64,000 nucleotides of DNA from Meghimatium bilineatum (Eukaryota; Mollusca; Gastropoda; Stylommatophora; Philomycidae), in the NCBI GenBank assembly GCA_034231615.1, contig CM067298.1, forward strand, positions 23,777,934 through 23,841,933, given 5' to 3'. The notes under the pieces were generated by a model. That model ran no database searches, was not told where the DNA came from, and saw only the letters and a program-made list of their open reading frames with translations. This document shows, piece after piece, positions 11,341-23,139 of this stretch. The translations under genes and the position numbers were made by a program. The first letter of the stretch is position 1, and each line of letters opens with the position of its first letter.

Positions 11341-11589
11341 AACAGACAACTGTGGCACTCTGGAACTGCAGTCATATCATTGCCTTTGTCACTGTCAACA
11401 CCATACTACTAGTGGTTATATGGACAACATCATTTTCTTCTTTAATACACTTCCATATGCAATGAGCCCTGAATGCCAAAGAATTGCCTAACCATCTAGG
11501 ACTAGTCAAAATAAGGAAAAAAATGAAAATCCGTACCACCAATAAGAAACTATAATGATTAAGCCTGGGAACCTCATAACATAAAGTGA

Positions 11590-11970
11590 TCACCATCCTC
11601 AACATAATGATGATTGAGGTAGCATATCCTGAACAGGATGTAGCAGTCATCACAGCCTTCTGAAACTGTCGATCTTAAGCCAGTCTTCCTGCTTCTGTTA
11701 CTGTTATGTTCAGATGGTCTTTGATGTCTTGCATCCATCTTATTGGTCTGCCTCTTGTTCACCTCCCTGGCATCATCCCCTCCATCATAATCTTCTCTAG
11801 ACTGTCATGGTGTTTGATATGGCCAAAATATTGTAGTTTTTTTTGGAAAGAACCATGCTGTTTAGTCAGTTTTTATTTACATTCATTTTTCTCAGGACAG
11901 ATATATTGGTGATATTTTTGGTCCATGGTATTCTGAGGATTTTTCTGTGACATTTTGTTTCAAATGCTGC
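11590..11970 (-). mobile_element. LINE 3' fragment (post-RT domain)
   Basis: Minus strand gives broken EDYDGGDDA, TRGRPIRW-like and the DIKDHL...RLA..R pattern typical of LINE C-termini. Related remains are at 44.0 and 62.4 kb. Confidence 0.6.
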
Positions 11971-12173
11971 TATTTTGTTTTTCACCATGTGATTGTCCAG
12001 GAATCACATCCATATATTGCCACTTGGAATATGCAAGCTCTTAAGACTGTTAGTATTAAATAGCAAAAAATACTTGAACCAATTTGTGAAGAATAAAACA
12101 CAACTGAACATTTCTTACTTCATTATCATACATTTTTACAGTAGTATTACCTTTTATTGGTTGTTAATTTACT

Positions 12174-12545
12174 ATCATAGATTTCACCAACGTAAAGCAG
12201 ACCTAAAAGACTACTATCTAATTAACATCCATTATATCATAGATTTCACCAACGTAAAGCAGACCTAAAAGACTACTATCTAAATAACATCCATTATATC
12301 ATAGATTTCACCAACGTAAAGCAGACCTAAAAGACTACTATCTAATTAACATCCATTATATCATAGATTTCACCAACGTAAAGCAGACCTAAAAGACTAC
12401 TATCTAATTAACATCCATTATATCATAGATTTCACCAACGTAAAGCAGACCTAAAAGACTACTATCTAATTACATCCATTATATCATAGATTTCACCAAC
12501 GTAAAGCAGACCTAAAAGACTACTATCTAAATAACATCCATTATA
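12174..12545. repeat. minisatellite, 62-bp unit x 6
   Basis: Six head-to-tail copies of a unit starting ATCATAGATTTCACCAACGT. Copies are nearly identical, one lacking a single base, so the array is recent. Confidence 0.97.
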
Positions 12546-12812
12546 TCCTAAATAAAATTCTTGGTCATGATATGCCAAATGATAGACTAAAATTAATGAA
12601 ACAATTTCTCACCACAACAAAAGTTCTAATATAAAGTTGAGTAAAGTGACAGATACTACAAAATGATATGGACTAGTAAGTGGGTTGTTACAGTGTTAGC
12701 TGTCTAGTACATGTATTTTTTGTCCTGTTTGTCCTATTATTAATCTTCTTTCTAAACCATTCTGAATTTATTTCTCCTAACTCTTTAGACCTAACTCTTT
12801 AACTCTAACTTT

Positions 12813-13507
12813 TTAACCCTTAGAACCCAATATCCAGATTCCGGAATTTACACTAAATATTATTTTTTTGATATTTCGAATTTTCAAAACAGTACCTCAT
12901 ATCAATTATTATTATTAATTTGAGTTACAAAATTTACCGACATCACGATGTGTGCATTGCATTGTGGCTTCACAAAATGGCATGCAAGTGTTGATAATTT
13001 TATTAGTATTTTAAACCAAAACAATATGTTAAAAATAAAGATTTTGTGTGTGTTCAAAAACAGCTGAAAAAGTTGTTGAGTTTGTATTTGATGATTCTAA
13101 GGATGGGAATTTGATTAAGATAATGATTATTCTGAAAACGATATGGAAATATACTCAGATCGGTCGTTTGAGCGAATATTGTTTGCAAGCAGGCCTATAA
13201 ATTACGACAGTTGTAGTTGGTTCATCAGTGGGTAAAAAAAAAGTACCCGGTAATGACAAAATTTTTGTGCAGTTATTGCACCACTTATCTGTGCTTAAAG
13301 GAAGGGTCTATATGCTTGAAGGACTGGCACATAAAGCAAAAACATTGGACAGCCTAAGATCAGTTAATATTATATAACAGAACATAATTTTATATCTTAT
13401 TTCTTTTAAAATACCTAAGATCTTTTGAGGTATTTTTTGTGTATTTATTCTCTGGCGCCCAGGTAAGAAGTTTTTAAGGGCCAGTTGGAGAGGGTTAAAA
13501 GGGTTAA
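12813..13507 (+). mobile_element. candidate non-autonomous piggyBac-like element
   Basis: Flanked by TTAA at 12813-12816 and 13504-13507. Ends are CCCTTAGAACCCAATATCC and, in reverse, CCCTTTTAACCCTCTCCAAC, an imperfect terminal inverted repeat. The interior (FVFDDSKDGN and acidic fragments) may be a relic of a transposase N-terminus but carries no catalytic domain. Short CT-rich TTAA repeats on the left make the exact edge uncertain. Confidence 0.5.
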
Positions 13508-13859
13508 ATTTAATACTATGCCCTCCAGGGCCCTCTTAAGATTTTACCAGCCCCTTTCAGAGCTTTAAGTACCTAGATGATACTTCCTTAGGATATTTTA
13601 TAATCAACACCAAGGCTTCCACTTATTCATTTCAGGATGCTTAACTCTTTTGGTCCCTATACTCTTTTTCAGAAACATGAACAGAGGAATGCTCATCACA
13701 GAAGACGCCTGGTACAATGGATGTCAGAAACTGGATCAACAACAGGACATTACGACATAAAAATAATATCCATATACTAGGCTTAACTGTAAAGATAGAA
13801 TGCTGGTGGGGTTTTCACACACAAAAAACCCTTCATTCATAGATACATTCATATCTTCT

Positions 13860-14020
13860 AAAAATATAACTTTGCATGGTGGTTGGTCTGGTGGCGGCCA
13901 CCACTCGACCTTCAGTATGGGTAAGAGTTACTAAGAGGTCCTTAGTTTGCAGCCTCTGGTGGCTGGACTAAGCCACATCGCGACAAGGAGCTGGCCTCGA
14001 TGGGGACCTTTCGCAAATAT
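13860..14020 (-). mobile_element. 5' end of a LINE-A relative, solo
   Basis: The reverse complement (CCCCATCGAGGCCAGCTCCT, GGCTTAGTCCAGCCACCAG, GCAAACTAAG) resembles LINE-A's first ~120 bases at 17903-18020. No body follows. Confidence 0.6.
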
Positions 14021-14219
14021 TGAAATGTACAGAGGAAAATAACAACGTTCTTTAATAAAAACTTGCCGCCAGACAGTTGTTGTTTTGTTAGTGCGCATTT
14101 TACACAATTATGAATTATTGATATTATAATTATTAATATTAAAATTAAATACAAAAGATACCGTGGCGACGGTATACTTAACTTATAGTATATATAAGTC
14201 TATATAAGTCTTATAGTAT

Positions 14220-14262
14220 ATATAGTATATATATTCGTATACGGCGTATACGAATACTTTAA
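14220..14262. repeat. short perfect palindrome in TA-rich tract
   Basis: ATTCGTATAC-GGC-GTATACGAAT, 10-base arms, next to TATAGTATATA repeats. Confidence 0.8.
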
Positions 14263-14589
14263 CTTATTAGTAGGCCCTATTAAAAATAAATAGTCAATAA
14301 CATATCATATACTGTACAATACAAACAATATGGATGGTCTAAAATTAACAACTGAATGAAAACTAAATAAGAAAATTTATTAGCTTTATATTACCGAAAT
14401 CATAAGTGAACTGCTTCGTTTTAATCATCTTGCATGCATAAACAAGTCCAATATTTTAAAGAAACTCACAATGTAAACATATTGATTTGCCAAATTGTAA
14501 TTTTATCATTTTCAGGTTTTGGTGGAGTTTGTGGAAGAACATGCAGTGTAATCATTGGGTCTCTTAGATTTGTTGATAGATGATTGAAG

Positions 14590-14850
14590 AATCGCTGCAT
14601 TGAAAGGAGAAGCTACAGAATAATTTTGCGCAGCCCTATACGATGGACAGTGAAAAATACAAATTAAGTAGTGTTAAGATCAATAAACGTCGACGATGTC
14701 TGGTTCCTTAATCATCTTAACAAGAAAGTTGTTTTTTTTGGTCATATAAAGAGACACAACAACATGGACAGATGAAGAACTGAATGCAGATTAAATGGCA
14801 ACAGAGGAAGAGGACGCCTGATGGATGACAGTGCATGACATGGTTGCTGT
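14590..14850 (+). mobile_element. LINE 3' fragment
   Basis: Plus-strand GHIKRHNNMDR and NGNRGRGRL resemble the GH..R.....EG...G.RGRGR block near LINE C-termini. Heavily broken. Confidence 0.5.
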
Positions 14851-14979
14851 TTCTTTTTTACTTTGCAAGTTTTTTTTGTTGTCTATCGTCTTACTTCTGC
14901 AGTTCTTGTTCTTGTCATCTTAATTTTGTTTTCTTCAGCATATGAGTCTGCTGGAACATTTGCACCATGTGTGCCAATG

Positions 14980-16870
14980 AAGGATATTCCCCTGTCTTCG
15001 ACGATGGTGCTTTTTTGAGAGTTGTTATTTTAATCGAGGTACTTGATAAGGCGCTATATTTTGTTGAGTATTTTTCCATAATAAGAGCTGCTGCCCCCCC
15101 TTTTCCAGCTGGATCTAACGCTAACTTTTTTCTCTCCTGAATATTGCTTATAGTCTATTGTTTTCGATGATACTGGTTTCTGCGGGTCTAATTTCCATCA
15201 ATCTTGCTGCAGAGGCATCATCAGGCATTTCCTGGAAGTTTTTGTTCCTGAAGATTTTGTAGGTTTTATTTTCTGCCTTATGGTATACTCTTGTTGAAAG
15301 CTTCTATAATTAGGCATATAGGCTATCTGTTAGTAATTTTCCATCTTTTCATATAGCCCCCCCCCCCTATTTTGTGTTCTTGGTGTGAAATGTGTTTGTA
15401 ATTTCTCTTCAGCAATGTGTCGGTAAGTACTCCAGTTTTCTCTTGTGTAGTTCCGGCTAGCGATTTTATGTTGTTGTTTTTCTGTCGTGTTGGTCCCTTT
15501 TATTGTTTGTATAATAGGCTTAATGTCACTCCTGCCAAGTCTTTGTGCTACTATACTACTCTTCTAATACACATTGGATGTTTTCTGTTGCGATGGCACG
15601 ATCTGGAGTGCTCTGAGATTGCCATCGTCTGGAGTAAAAGATATGACTCTGATAGATATTTATTTCTAAGAATTAGTCTATATTCTATCATCCAATCTTT
15701 CTTCTCCTTGCGTTCATATGTGGTTATCCCAAGCTATTGATATCGTCCCCTAAAATATGGTTTGATGTTTAGAGGGGTATTGTCCCGAGGTGTAGTTTCT
15801 TGTTCTTTGGGAAGTGGACGTTGGTTACTATCAGAAGTTCTGAAGTTGTGTGCAATTTGATGGTGTGATGTCCTGAGTCGTCTGGGTTCCGTGCAATTTC
15901 TGTAGCGTGTATGTTCATCAGTTCCGTACCATAGTGATGATTCCTTCTTTGTCGTCTAGTCTGTCCTGCCTGAAGAGTTCAAAGCCTCTGATGGACAATC
16001 TGTTGGTGTAATTAAGCTGTGTCTCCTGTATGCACAGGACATATTTTTTTCTCTCTTTGTATGAAAGTCTGTAATTCTATGTTTTTTCTTAACTACACAC
16101 TCCCTGTTCAATTACATAACTTTGATTGCATTTTTTTTGGCTTGATTGGTTTGGCTGGTTGCTCTATGTTTAATCCCAGGTCTCCAATAAACAATGTCAT
16201 CATCGATGGCATTTGGGAGACCAATTTTAAAGTGTAGGTATAGAGCTCCTCCTGCCTGGCAATGAACCACAGAAGCAGCCCCAATTCGTGTTACATATCT
16301 GAGCATAATCACTACTTGTATGGTACGTACATGTACCATTTCCACTTCTGGGTACCCACGCCTGTTCCGACTGACATGTTCCGTTTTCGTTGGGGGAAGT
16401 TATGGCCCTATCTTTGTTCTTGAGGCACTTCCCGCAAGACATCGGAGTGCTATAAAGTAGCCGTCTCCTGTTTTTCTGCCGGATTGTCTCCAGCAGCCTT
16501 TTCATCTCTCCATGGTGACTGGAGGGTAACAGTAGGAAAGAATCCACCCCCCCCGGCATACTCATGGTATCCTGTTAATAACAGAAACAAGAGCTTATGA
16601 CAGCTCATACTCGCTTAATGCTGCTCGTCACTGGACTTATGGGTATTTCAGTGGAGATATCAGCGCCGTCTGATATCACACCCCATCCTGGTAGGCAGCA
16701 TCATCGGTTTGGTCTTATCGGTGACTGCTTATTCATCCAGAGAAGTTGTTGCTTATATCACGGCAAACACTCCATATCTGGAGGCCGTTACACTATCCGC
16801 CACCAGTGGACGTGCTTGGGAGGGGTTGGTAGCCCCTCCAGGATTAATTACACTCACAATTTTTATTTTT
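14980..16870 (-). mobile_element. LINE-D 5' part with endonuclease domain
   Basis: Around 16070-15750 the minus strand gives YVLCIQETQLN, IRGFELFRQDR and EGIITMVRN, then LIVTNVHFPKNKKLHLG, the APE-type endonuclease with the catalytic Glu of QET. Upstream, 16565-16227 has a Cys-rich open stretch (SCGKCLKNKDRA), and 16600-16870 may be 5' leader. Downstream pieces run to about 15.0 kb without recognisable RT motifs. Frames are broken. Confidence 0.65.
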
Positions 16871-17029
16871 AGTTCAATTTTATTCTGCTGCTCTTCGTAC
16901 TGAAGTTCTCTGTGACTCTGTTACATACACATTTGCTTTCAATTACTCTTTCTAGTTTTAAATTCAATATACGCATTTGAAACGATCGGCTAGATAAAGT
17001 TATAATAACGATAAACAACAACCAAGAAT

Positions 17030-17240
17030 AGAATGAGAGATATCATAATCATCATCAAGTGGCATTATTTACAGAATATTGTCTTTTCAATTGATGTTCT
17101 GAACCCGACTATATCCTGTGTCAATCTGCCTGCCTTCTCCAATGAAATATTCATGCAGTCTTTGATGTCATCTCCTTCTAGGTCTATCTCTTCTTCTACT
17201 TCCCAGAATTCTGACCTATAATATGCGCCTTTCCATGCCA
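17030..17240 (-). mobile_element. LINE 3'-terminal fragment
   Basis: Minus-strand DDIKDCMNISLEKAGRLTQD then FRTSIEK...CHLMMIMIS, the extreme C-terminus and (ATGATG)-rich 3' end of a LINE. Confidence 0.65.
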
Positions 17241-17268
17241 TGTGTCTTTTTATATGTCCCCCGCGGAA

Positions 17269-17410
17269 GACGGATGTGTGGGGTCATTTTCGCAAATAAA
17301 ACGCATTTTCATTCTCAGGACTATATCCTGCTGGAAATCTAGTAGGACCATGGTCTTGCTACAAGGGAGAGCCAGCAGGAGTTTGAGAATGAATGCTGAA
17401 GAAGAAGAAA
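17269..17410 (+). mobile_element. SINE-1 copy
   Basis: GAAGACGGATGTGTGGGGTC to GAATGCTGAAGAAGAAG; lacks the CGACACAA segment. Confidence 0.85.
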
Positions 17411-17609
17411 TATGTCCGAAATATTTCAGTTTTTTAAGTAAAATTGTATTTTACCAGCCATACTCCCTCTATATTCAGCATACTCAAAACCTCAATATTC
17501 CTATTTTCTGTCCAGGAAATTCTTAATATTGCCATGTAACACTTCATTCCGAAAGCCGATCTTAGTTTTGCCATTGTTCTATTTATTGTCCAATTCTTAC
17601 CGCTATAAG

Positions 17610-17902
17610 TGGCAGCTAACTATGGAGTCAACAACCACCTTATTAAATTATACCAAAGCTTATATGTGAACTGTGAGAGTGTAATTCGAACGAATAAAGG
17701 AATATCAAAACCATTTAAAGTCACATCTGGAGTTAGGTAAGGATGCGTTTTATCATCGCTTCTGTTTATCACATAGGCCTATATCGATAGCATTTACGAA
17801 AAAAGCCAAGATGCAAAATGAAAATACCAAAGGGCTACTTTTTCCGACGATCAGGCAATAATAGCATATGAAGAAACTGAACTTCAACATCATCTAACAT
17901 CC
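17610..17902 (+). mobile_element. LINE-B, left part (RT motifs), split by LINE-A
   Basis: Plus strand reads YGVNNHLIKLYQSLYVNC, KVTSGVR.GCVLSSLLFIT and FSDDQAIIAYEETELQHH, RT blocks B and C (the usual YADD reads FSDD). Stops are present. Reading continues exactly at 21974 after LINE-A and one copy of the target site are removed. Confidence 0.8.
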
Positions 17903-18071
17903 CCCCATCGAGACCAGCACCGTACAGAGGTGATGGGGCTTAGTCCAGCCATCAGGGGCTGGAAACTAAGACTGGTTGGGCAGTCCCACTCGAGCAGGAC
18001 CATAGTCCTGCCCAAGTAAGCAGAGTGCTGAAGACGGAGGCATCCAGCCAAAAGGCGCACAGATAATCAGG

Positions 18072-19255
18072 ATGCCACGCACAAAACACAATGGAAACAT
18101 GTCTACATCTATAAATAGTTATGGTGCCTGCCCTGTGGCGGACGTTCAGGCAGGGACGGTGCCGGGCCCTATACCTCGAAAGGGCCCAACCTCAGTTACT
18201 GGAAGTCCTTCTCAATTGCCTCGAGGAGCCAGGAGGCAAGGGAATAGAGCTACTGGCCAAACAAACAAACGACCAATAAAAATAATGCACTGGAATGCTG
18301 AGGGTGTCAACAGTAAAAGAGATGGATACAGCAAAAATTGGAACTTGAAAATGTCCTCAGTGAAGAACAAGTTAGTATATGCTGTATCCAAGAAACACAC
18401 CTCAGCAGCGACATAGCCTTCAAAATCAGAGGCTACCAGTGCTACCGGTCTGACAGAAAGGACAGGCGAAAGGGTGGAATTCTGACACTTGTTAAAAACA
18501 ATATCAGCGCATGTCAGCTGGAAGTATATATGGAAGGGGCAGAATATCAGATGCTCCACCTAAAAACAGACAGTGCAGAATTCCATCTCCTGAACTACTA
18601 CTGCCCAAATGATAAACCATTGGCACTAGACACAATTCCAGACAAAGAGAGACTTATGGTGTGTGGTGACTTCAACAGCCACTCTCAGAGCTGGGGCTAC
18701 GATCATATCGACAAGAGAGGTGAGGAACTTGAGAGCTGGCAGGATGAAAATAATCTAATCCTTATTAATCAGCCAGCAGACTCACCAACCTTCTACCCGA
18801 GAGCATGGCACACCACCTCTACACCAGACCTGGCATTCCACTCACCAGGCTTGGAATGGAACATCACACGTGTCGTTGGAAAGCAGCTTGGAGGTAGTGA
18901 CCACAGACCAGTATTTCTGGAAATCCACAATGCATTTACCAAGGACAGCAGCACGCTCAGTAGGTGGAACTATAAAAGGGCAGACTGGAAAATGTACCAG
19001 CATTTAACCAGTGTTCTAGCTAAGGACATGAACTTGGACAAAGACATCAATAGAGCAGTGAGTGAATTTAATAGATGTATACTACATGCTGCTAGTAAAA
19101 CTATACCCAGGGGGGCACGCAAAAACTACAAACCCTACTGGAATGATGAACTGGAAAAGCTGCAAAATGAGATGGAAACATCTAGACAGCAGGCTGAGAA
19201 CAGACCTAGCCAAGAACATCACAACAAATATCAGCAAACAAAGGCTAAATTTTAA
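18072..19255 (+). pseudogene. LINE-A endonuclease region
   Basis: Opens at ATG 18072 with MPRTKHNGNM, a Pro/Gly-rich leader, and IKIMHWNAEGVNSK. The frame shifts near 18335 and continues from 18338 with LSEEQVSICCIQETHLSS (catalytic Glu), GGILTLVKN, LMVCGDFNSHSQSWG and LGGSDHRPVFLEI (catalytic SDH), so all main APE-endonuclease blocks are present. It stops at 19253-19255 (TAA), probably a point change, since the frame continues afterwards. Confidence 0.88.
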
Positions 19256-21115
19256 AGAGCCAAGTTACAAGCCAGACGGAGCAGCTGGAAAGAAAAAACA
19301 GAGTCGCTGAACCTAGAAAGAGATACTAGGAAATTATGGAAACTTGTAAAACAACTAAATGATGAAGGTACAGGGAGAAATACCAGGATCACACTTTATA
19401 AAGATAGAAACATTTTAACAGGTAAATATGCAGCTGATTACTTTGCAGATTCCTTTGCAGAAGACAATAACGTCAAAGTCAGCCCAGACAAACAACAGGA
19501 GGTTCGAGAGAACCAGCAAAACATTGTACAAGGTGAACCTATACCTGAAGTCATGGAGGCACCAATCACAATGAGAGAACTGGAGCATGCAATATCCAAA
19601 TGAAAAATGAAAAAGTCCCCTGGAGCTGATGGAGTGTCCAATGAAATGATTAGAAATCTGGGAATTGCAGCAAGAGCAAAGCTACTGTAGATCTTTAACA
19701 CAAGCTGGTCCACAGGTAATGTACCACAGGCGTGGAGAGAAGCAATAATGATACCACTCCTCAAATCAGGAAAAGATGGCAACACAGTCTCCAACTACAG
19801 GCCCATCAGCCTCACAAGCTGTCTATGTAAAACAATGGAGCGCATTATCAATCTTAGGATGCAGTGGTACCTTGAAAGTGAAAACCTTCTGGTATCACAG
19901 CAAGCAGGCTTCAGACAGTGCTACTCTACTGAAGATCAGGCAACCTACCTCTCCCAAGAGATTGAGGATGCCTTCCAAGATAAGAAACTGGTACTAGCAG
20001 TATGGATAGACCGCAGGAAAGCATTTGATAAGGTCTGGAAAGAAGGGCTCCTAAAAAAATTGCGAAATTGCAGGGTTAGCTCAAGAATGTACAAATGGGT
20101 AAAAGCATACCTGCATAATAGAAGAGCCAGGGTACAATTAGATGGTCGCAAGAGCAAGAAAGTTCTACTGCGTCATGGAGTCCCCCAAGGAGGAGTCCTG
20201 TCACCCACACTTTTCTTGGTTTACATCAATGACCTAGTTGCTGAACTACCACACGGGATCAAAGTGGCAATGTATGCTGACGACCTGGTGATCTGGTGCA
20301 CGGAAGAACATGCAACAGTGGCCACTAAACAAATACAAAGAGCTATCGATGCCCTAACCTTATGGGCAAATAGATGGTGCGTCAGCATTAACACAGATAA
20401 GTGCAGCACTACACTCTTTACTCTCTCACCAAAACAAAAAGCTGGTCATATCAAGATAGACGGAGAGCTCTTGAAAGAAGACAAACAACCCACATACCTC
20501 GGAGTTACTTTTGATGATAAGCTGACATGGAAGCAGCACATAAACAAAGCAACAACAAAAGCCAGGAGGAAGCTAGCTATCCTGAGAAAACTAAGTGGAA
20601 CCACATGGGGAGCCAGTGGAAATATACTCAGTAAAGTTTACCAGCAAGGCATAAGACCACACCTGGAATACGGTTCAGCTGCGTGGTGTCCTGCATCAAA
20701 CACCACATTACAAGATCTAGATAAAGTGCAAAACCAGGCACTTAGAATAATGTTGGGAGCAATGAAATCAACACCCATAGCAGAGATGCAGAAAATGGGA
20801 AGAATGCAAACACTTGGCGAACGCAGAGACACAAAAGTACTAATTCAAGCAGAAAAGTTTCAGTGTATGCCAAGTCATCCAATGAAGGACAGATTCCAAA
20901 ATCTAGCAATGGGGCGACTGAAAAGGAGCAGCTTTATCCATCAAGCTAAACGACTCCGTAGACAACTTACAGACCTACCTGAAGTTGATAGCCCCTTAAG
21001 GTCTGTACCAGAACAAACCTCGTGGAGTGAAAGCCATGGAATGCCAATACACATTCAGACCCCATGTGAAAGGAATACTAAAGCGAGGACGAACAGAACA
21101 GTGTGCAGCGAATGA
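19256..21115 (+). pseudogene. LINE-A reverse transcriptase
   Basis: The first 490 bases code the thumb-side linker with KKSPGADGVSNEMI and two in-frame stops (TGA near 19601, TAG near 19688). A clean 455-codon frame from 19748 has SNYRPISLTSCLCK, AGFRQCYSTEDQ, WIDRRKAFDKVW (motif A), GVPQGGVLSPTLF (motif B) and MYADDLVIW (motif C, catalytic YADD). The end of the frame runs out near 21115, where the RNase H frame takes over. Confidence 0.9.
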
Positions 21116-21927
21116 CAGTCACCGTCAGTTTCCTGGATGAGGAATATCCACAATATATAGGGGTCAGAGTGTACACAGATGGGTCAGCACAGAATGCTGT
21201 GAGGAATGGAGGTGTAGGTGTATATATAGAATATCCACACAAGCCTAGAGATACAATCAGAACACCGACAGGAAAATTCTGCAATAAATATGATGCAGAA
21301 ATCCAGGCAATTAGTGTGGCAGCTAAAAAAACTGCTGAACTCCAACTCTGGCCTACAGCCTGTGGTATTCCTGACAGATGCAAGGTCAGTGCTTCAAGCT
21401 CTCCAGTCTGGAAAACTAACAGACTTGAAAAAAAACTACTTAGCGAATTGTCTTACCAATATAGGGTAACCATGCAGTGGATACCCTCTCACTGTGGAAT
21501 ACCAGGAAATGAAAAAGCAGACCAACTGGCTAAGGAAGGTGCTGCCGAAGACCAACCAGATATACCAATCACCTACCATCAGAAAAAACAGATGATCAAG
21601 TCAATAAGAAAGCCACAAACGCCAACACAACATGACTATCACATTATGAACAGATCAGAGCAAGTTATAATTCTACGTATCAGAACAGGACACAACCGAC
21701 TCCGCAGTCACATGTATACAAAGTTCAAGATTGGCAACACGGCCATGTGTACATGTGGACAGGCAGCACAGAGTGCCAAACATATACTTCAAGAGTGTTC
21801 TGAGCATGAAACGCTGAGGCATACATATTGGCAAGAGGAAACAACACTGGAATCAAAGCTCTATGGGACACTGTATGAACTACAAAAGACAGTGAGTTTT
21901 ATTAAGGAGACAGAATTACAGATATAG
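21103..21927 (+). pseudogene. LINE-A RNase H and C-terminal zinc motif
   Basis: Codes VRVYTDGSAQNA (first Asp), DAEIQAISVA (Glu) and, out of frame at about 21355-21425, LTDARSVLQAL (Asp), then WIPSHCGIPGNEKADQLA (last Asp), followed by RTGHNRLRSHMY and a C-x-C-x8-H-x4-C motif (CTCGQAAQSAKHILQEC). The local double shift around 21355-21430 displaces the third catalytic block. Confidence 0.85.
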
Positions 21928-21962
21928 ACATGTTTCAAGTGAACGAAAGAAGAAGAAGAAAG

Positions 21963-22690
21963 ATCTAACATCCATGGACATCGAGTACAAGAACAACATG
22001 AAAATAATCATAGACAAAATAGAAACCATGGCAATAGGAAGGAATACACACAATCTAAATATAACAGTGGAAAACCAAGCCATTAAAGAAACCAACATCT
22101 TCAAATATTTAGGCGTAACATTCTCTTCAGATGGAAAGATGGACACCGAAATAGACATCCGTTGCAACAAAGCGAATACTGGATCAATTATCCCCTTTAT
22201 TGCAACACAAATGCTACCAATAACAACAAAAAGAACAACAAAAAAAAAACATCTTATCCAAAGTATCTTCATTCCAACCATGTGCTACCAATGTCAGAGA
22301 CATTCCTTAACAACAAAACATAAGAGACAACTGGTTATAACAGAGATGAGATGTCTGAGAAAAGCCACAGGAGTGACCAGAAGATAGAATTAGAAACGAG
22401 GTCATAAAAGAAAGTGTGGGTGTCATATCAATTATACAATACATACAAAACCAACAGATACAATGGTTCGGTCATCTGGAAAGAATGCCGTGTGATTCAT
22501 TAGTTTATAAAGCATATATGAAGAGAGGAGAAGCAGAAAGAAGAGCCAGGGATAGACCTAGAGTACGCTGGATCGACATCAAAGAGACACCAAATAACAT
22601 CTGAAACTGCCAAAAAAGCGAGAATAAGAACACTGTATCTCTCTCGACACCCATAAAGGGTAAAAGAGGAAGAAAAGAAGAAGATGTAAG
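21963..22690 (+). mobile_element. LINE-B, right part (post-RT domain and 3' end)
   Basis: MDIEYKNNMKIIIDKIET, TNIFKYLGVTFSSDGKMD, IPTMCYQCQRHSLTTKHK and, after a frameshift near 22383, QNQQIQWFGHLERMP and RARDRPRVRWIDI. It ends in GAAGAAAAGAAGAAGA. Same family as the fragments at 34.6, 50.1 and 53.6-55.2 kb. Confidence 0.8.
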
Positions 22691-22779
22691 TGTCAACTGG
22701 TAATATGTAGGTCTATGATATAAAAGTATAACTTTTGTCTCTCTATAACAGTTTTTCCATAGGTCTATATTTTTCATTA

Positions 22780-23050
22780 ATTTTTATTTTCGTTATCGCT
22801 ATCCTTAGTCTTTTCCTAATTTTTATTGTGCAATCACCTAAGCTGTTTATATTTGCACCCAGATAATCAAACATGTCGTCCTTTTTCCAGTTACTTTGGT
22901 TTTATCTGTTGTCATGATCTTGGTTTTCTGTATGTTTAATTGAAGGTTTTGTTCGTCGCTGTATGAATTTGTTTTAATGATCATCCTTTCTAGCCCTTCT
23001 TTATGATCTACCGTATCGTCTTCGTATCTTATCTCTAGTATTATATATCA
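22780..23050 (-). mobile_element. LINE RT fragment
   Basis: Minus strand reads RYEDDTVDHKEGLERMI, SDEQNLQLNIQKTKIMTTDK, matching the RYADDTVLIA...GL.LN..KTK.M block (YADD replaced by YEDD). Confidence 0.6.
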
Positions 23051-23139
23051 TCCTAAGAGAGACTATTACTATGAGATTATTGAGTAGTTGTTATATTATA
23101 AGTTTGATAAATAGGCCTATAAAATAGTTCTGTCATTAT

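Larger units (their letters stand above)
17903..21962 (+). mobile_element. LINE-A, near-complete non-LTR retrotransposon (EN-RT-RNase H)
   Basis: About 4.06 kb between 11-bp direct repeats ATCTAACATCC (17892-17902, 21963-21973). It has a GC-richer 5' leader, an endonuclease, an RT, an RNase H domain, a CCHC-type end and a short (GAA)n 3' tail. No separate ORF1 is seen before the endonuclease. The style is the Jockey/I group with RNase H. It is inactive: I see three in-frame stops between EN and RT, a frameshift near 18335, another near 21100 at the RT/RNase H junction and a compensated pair within RNase H. Confidence 0.9.

Noticed and set aside
12174-12545. Tandem direct repeats considered as a CRISPR-like array
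   Set aside because: Units are contiguous and near-identical with no variable spacers; these are minisatellites in a eukaryotic genome.
15417-15740. 107-codon plus frame with Cys/Tyr-rich content
   Set aside because: Opposite strand to LINE-D sequence; content looks like a shadow frame.
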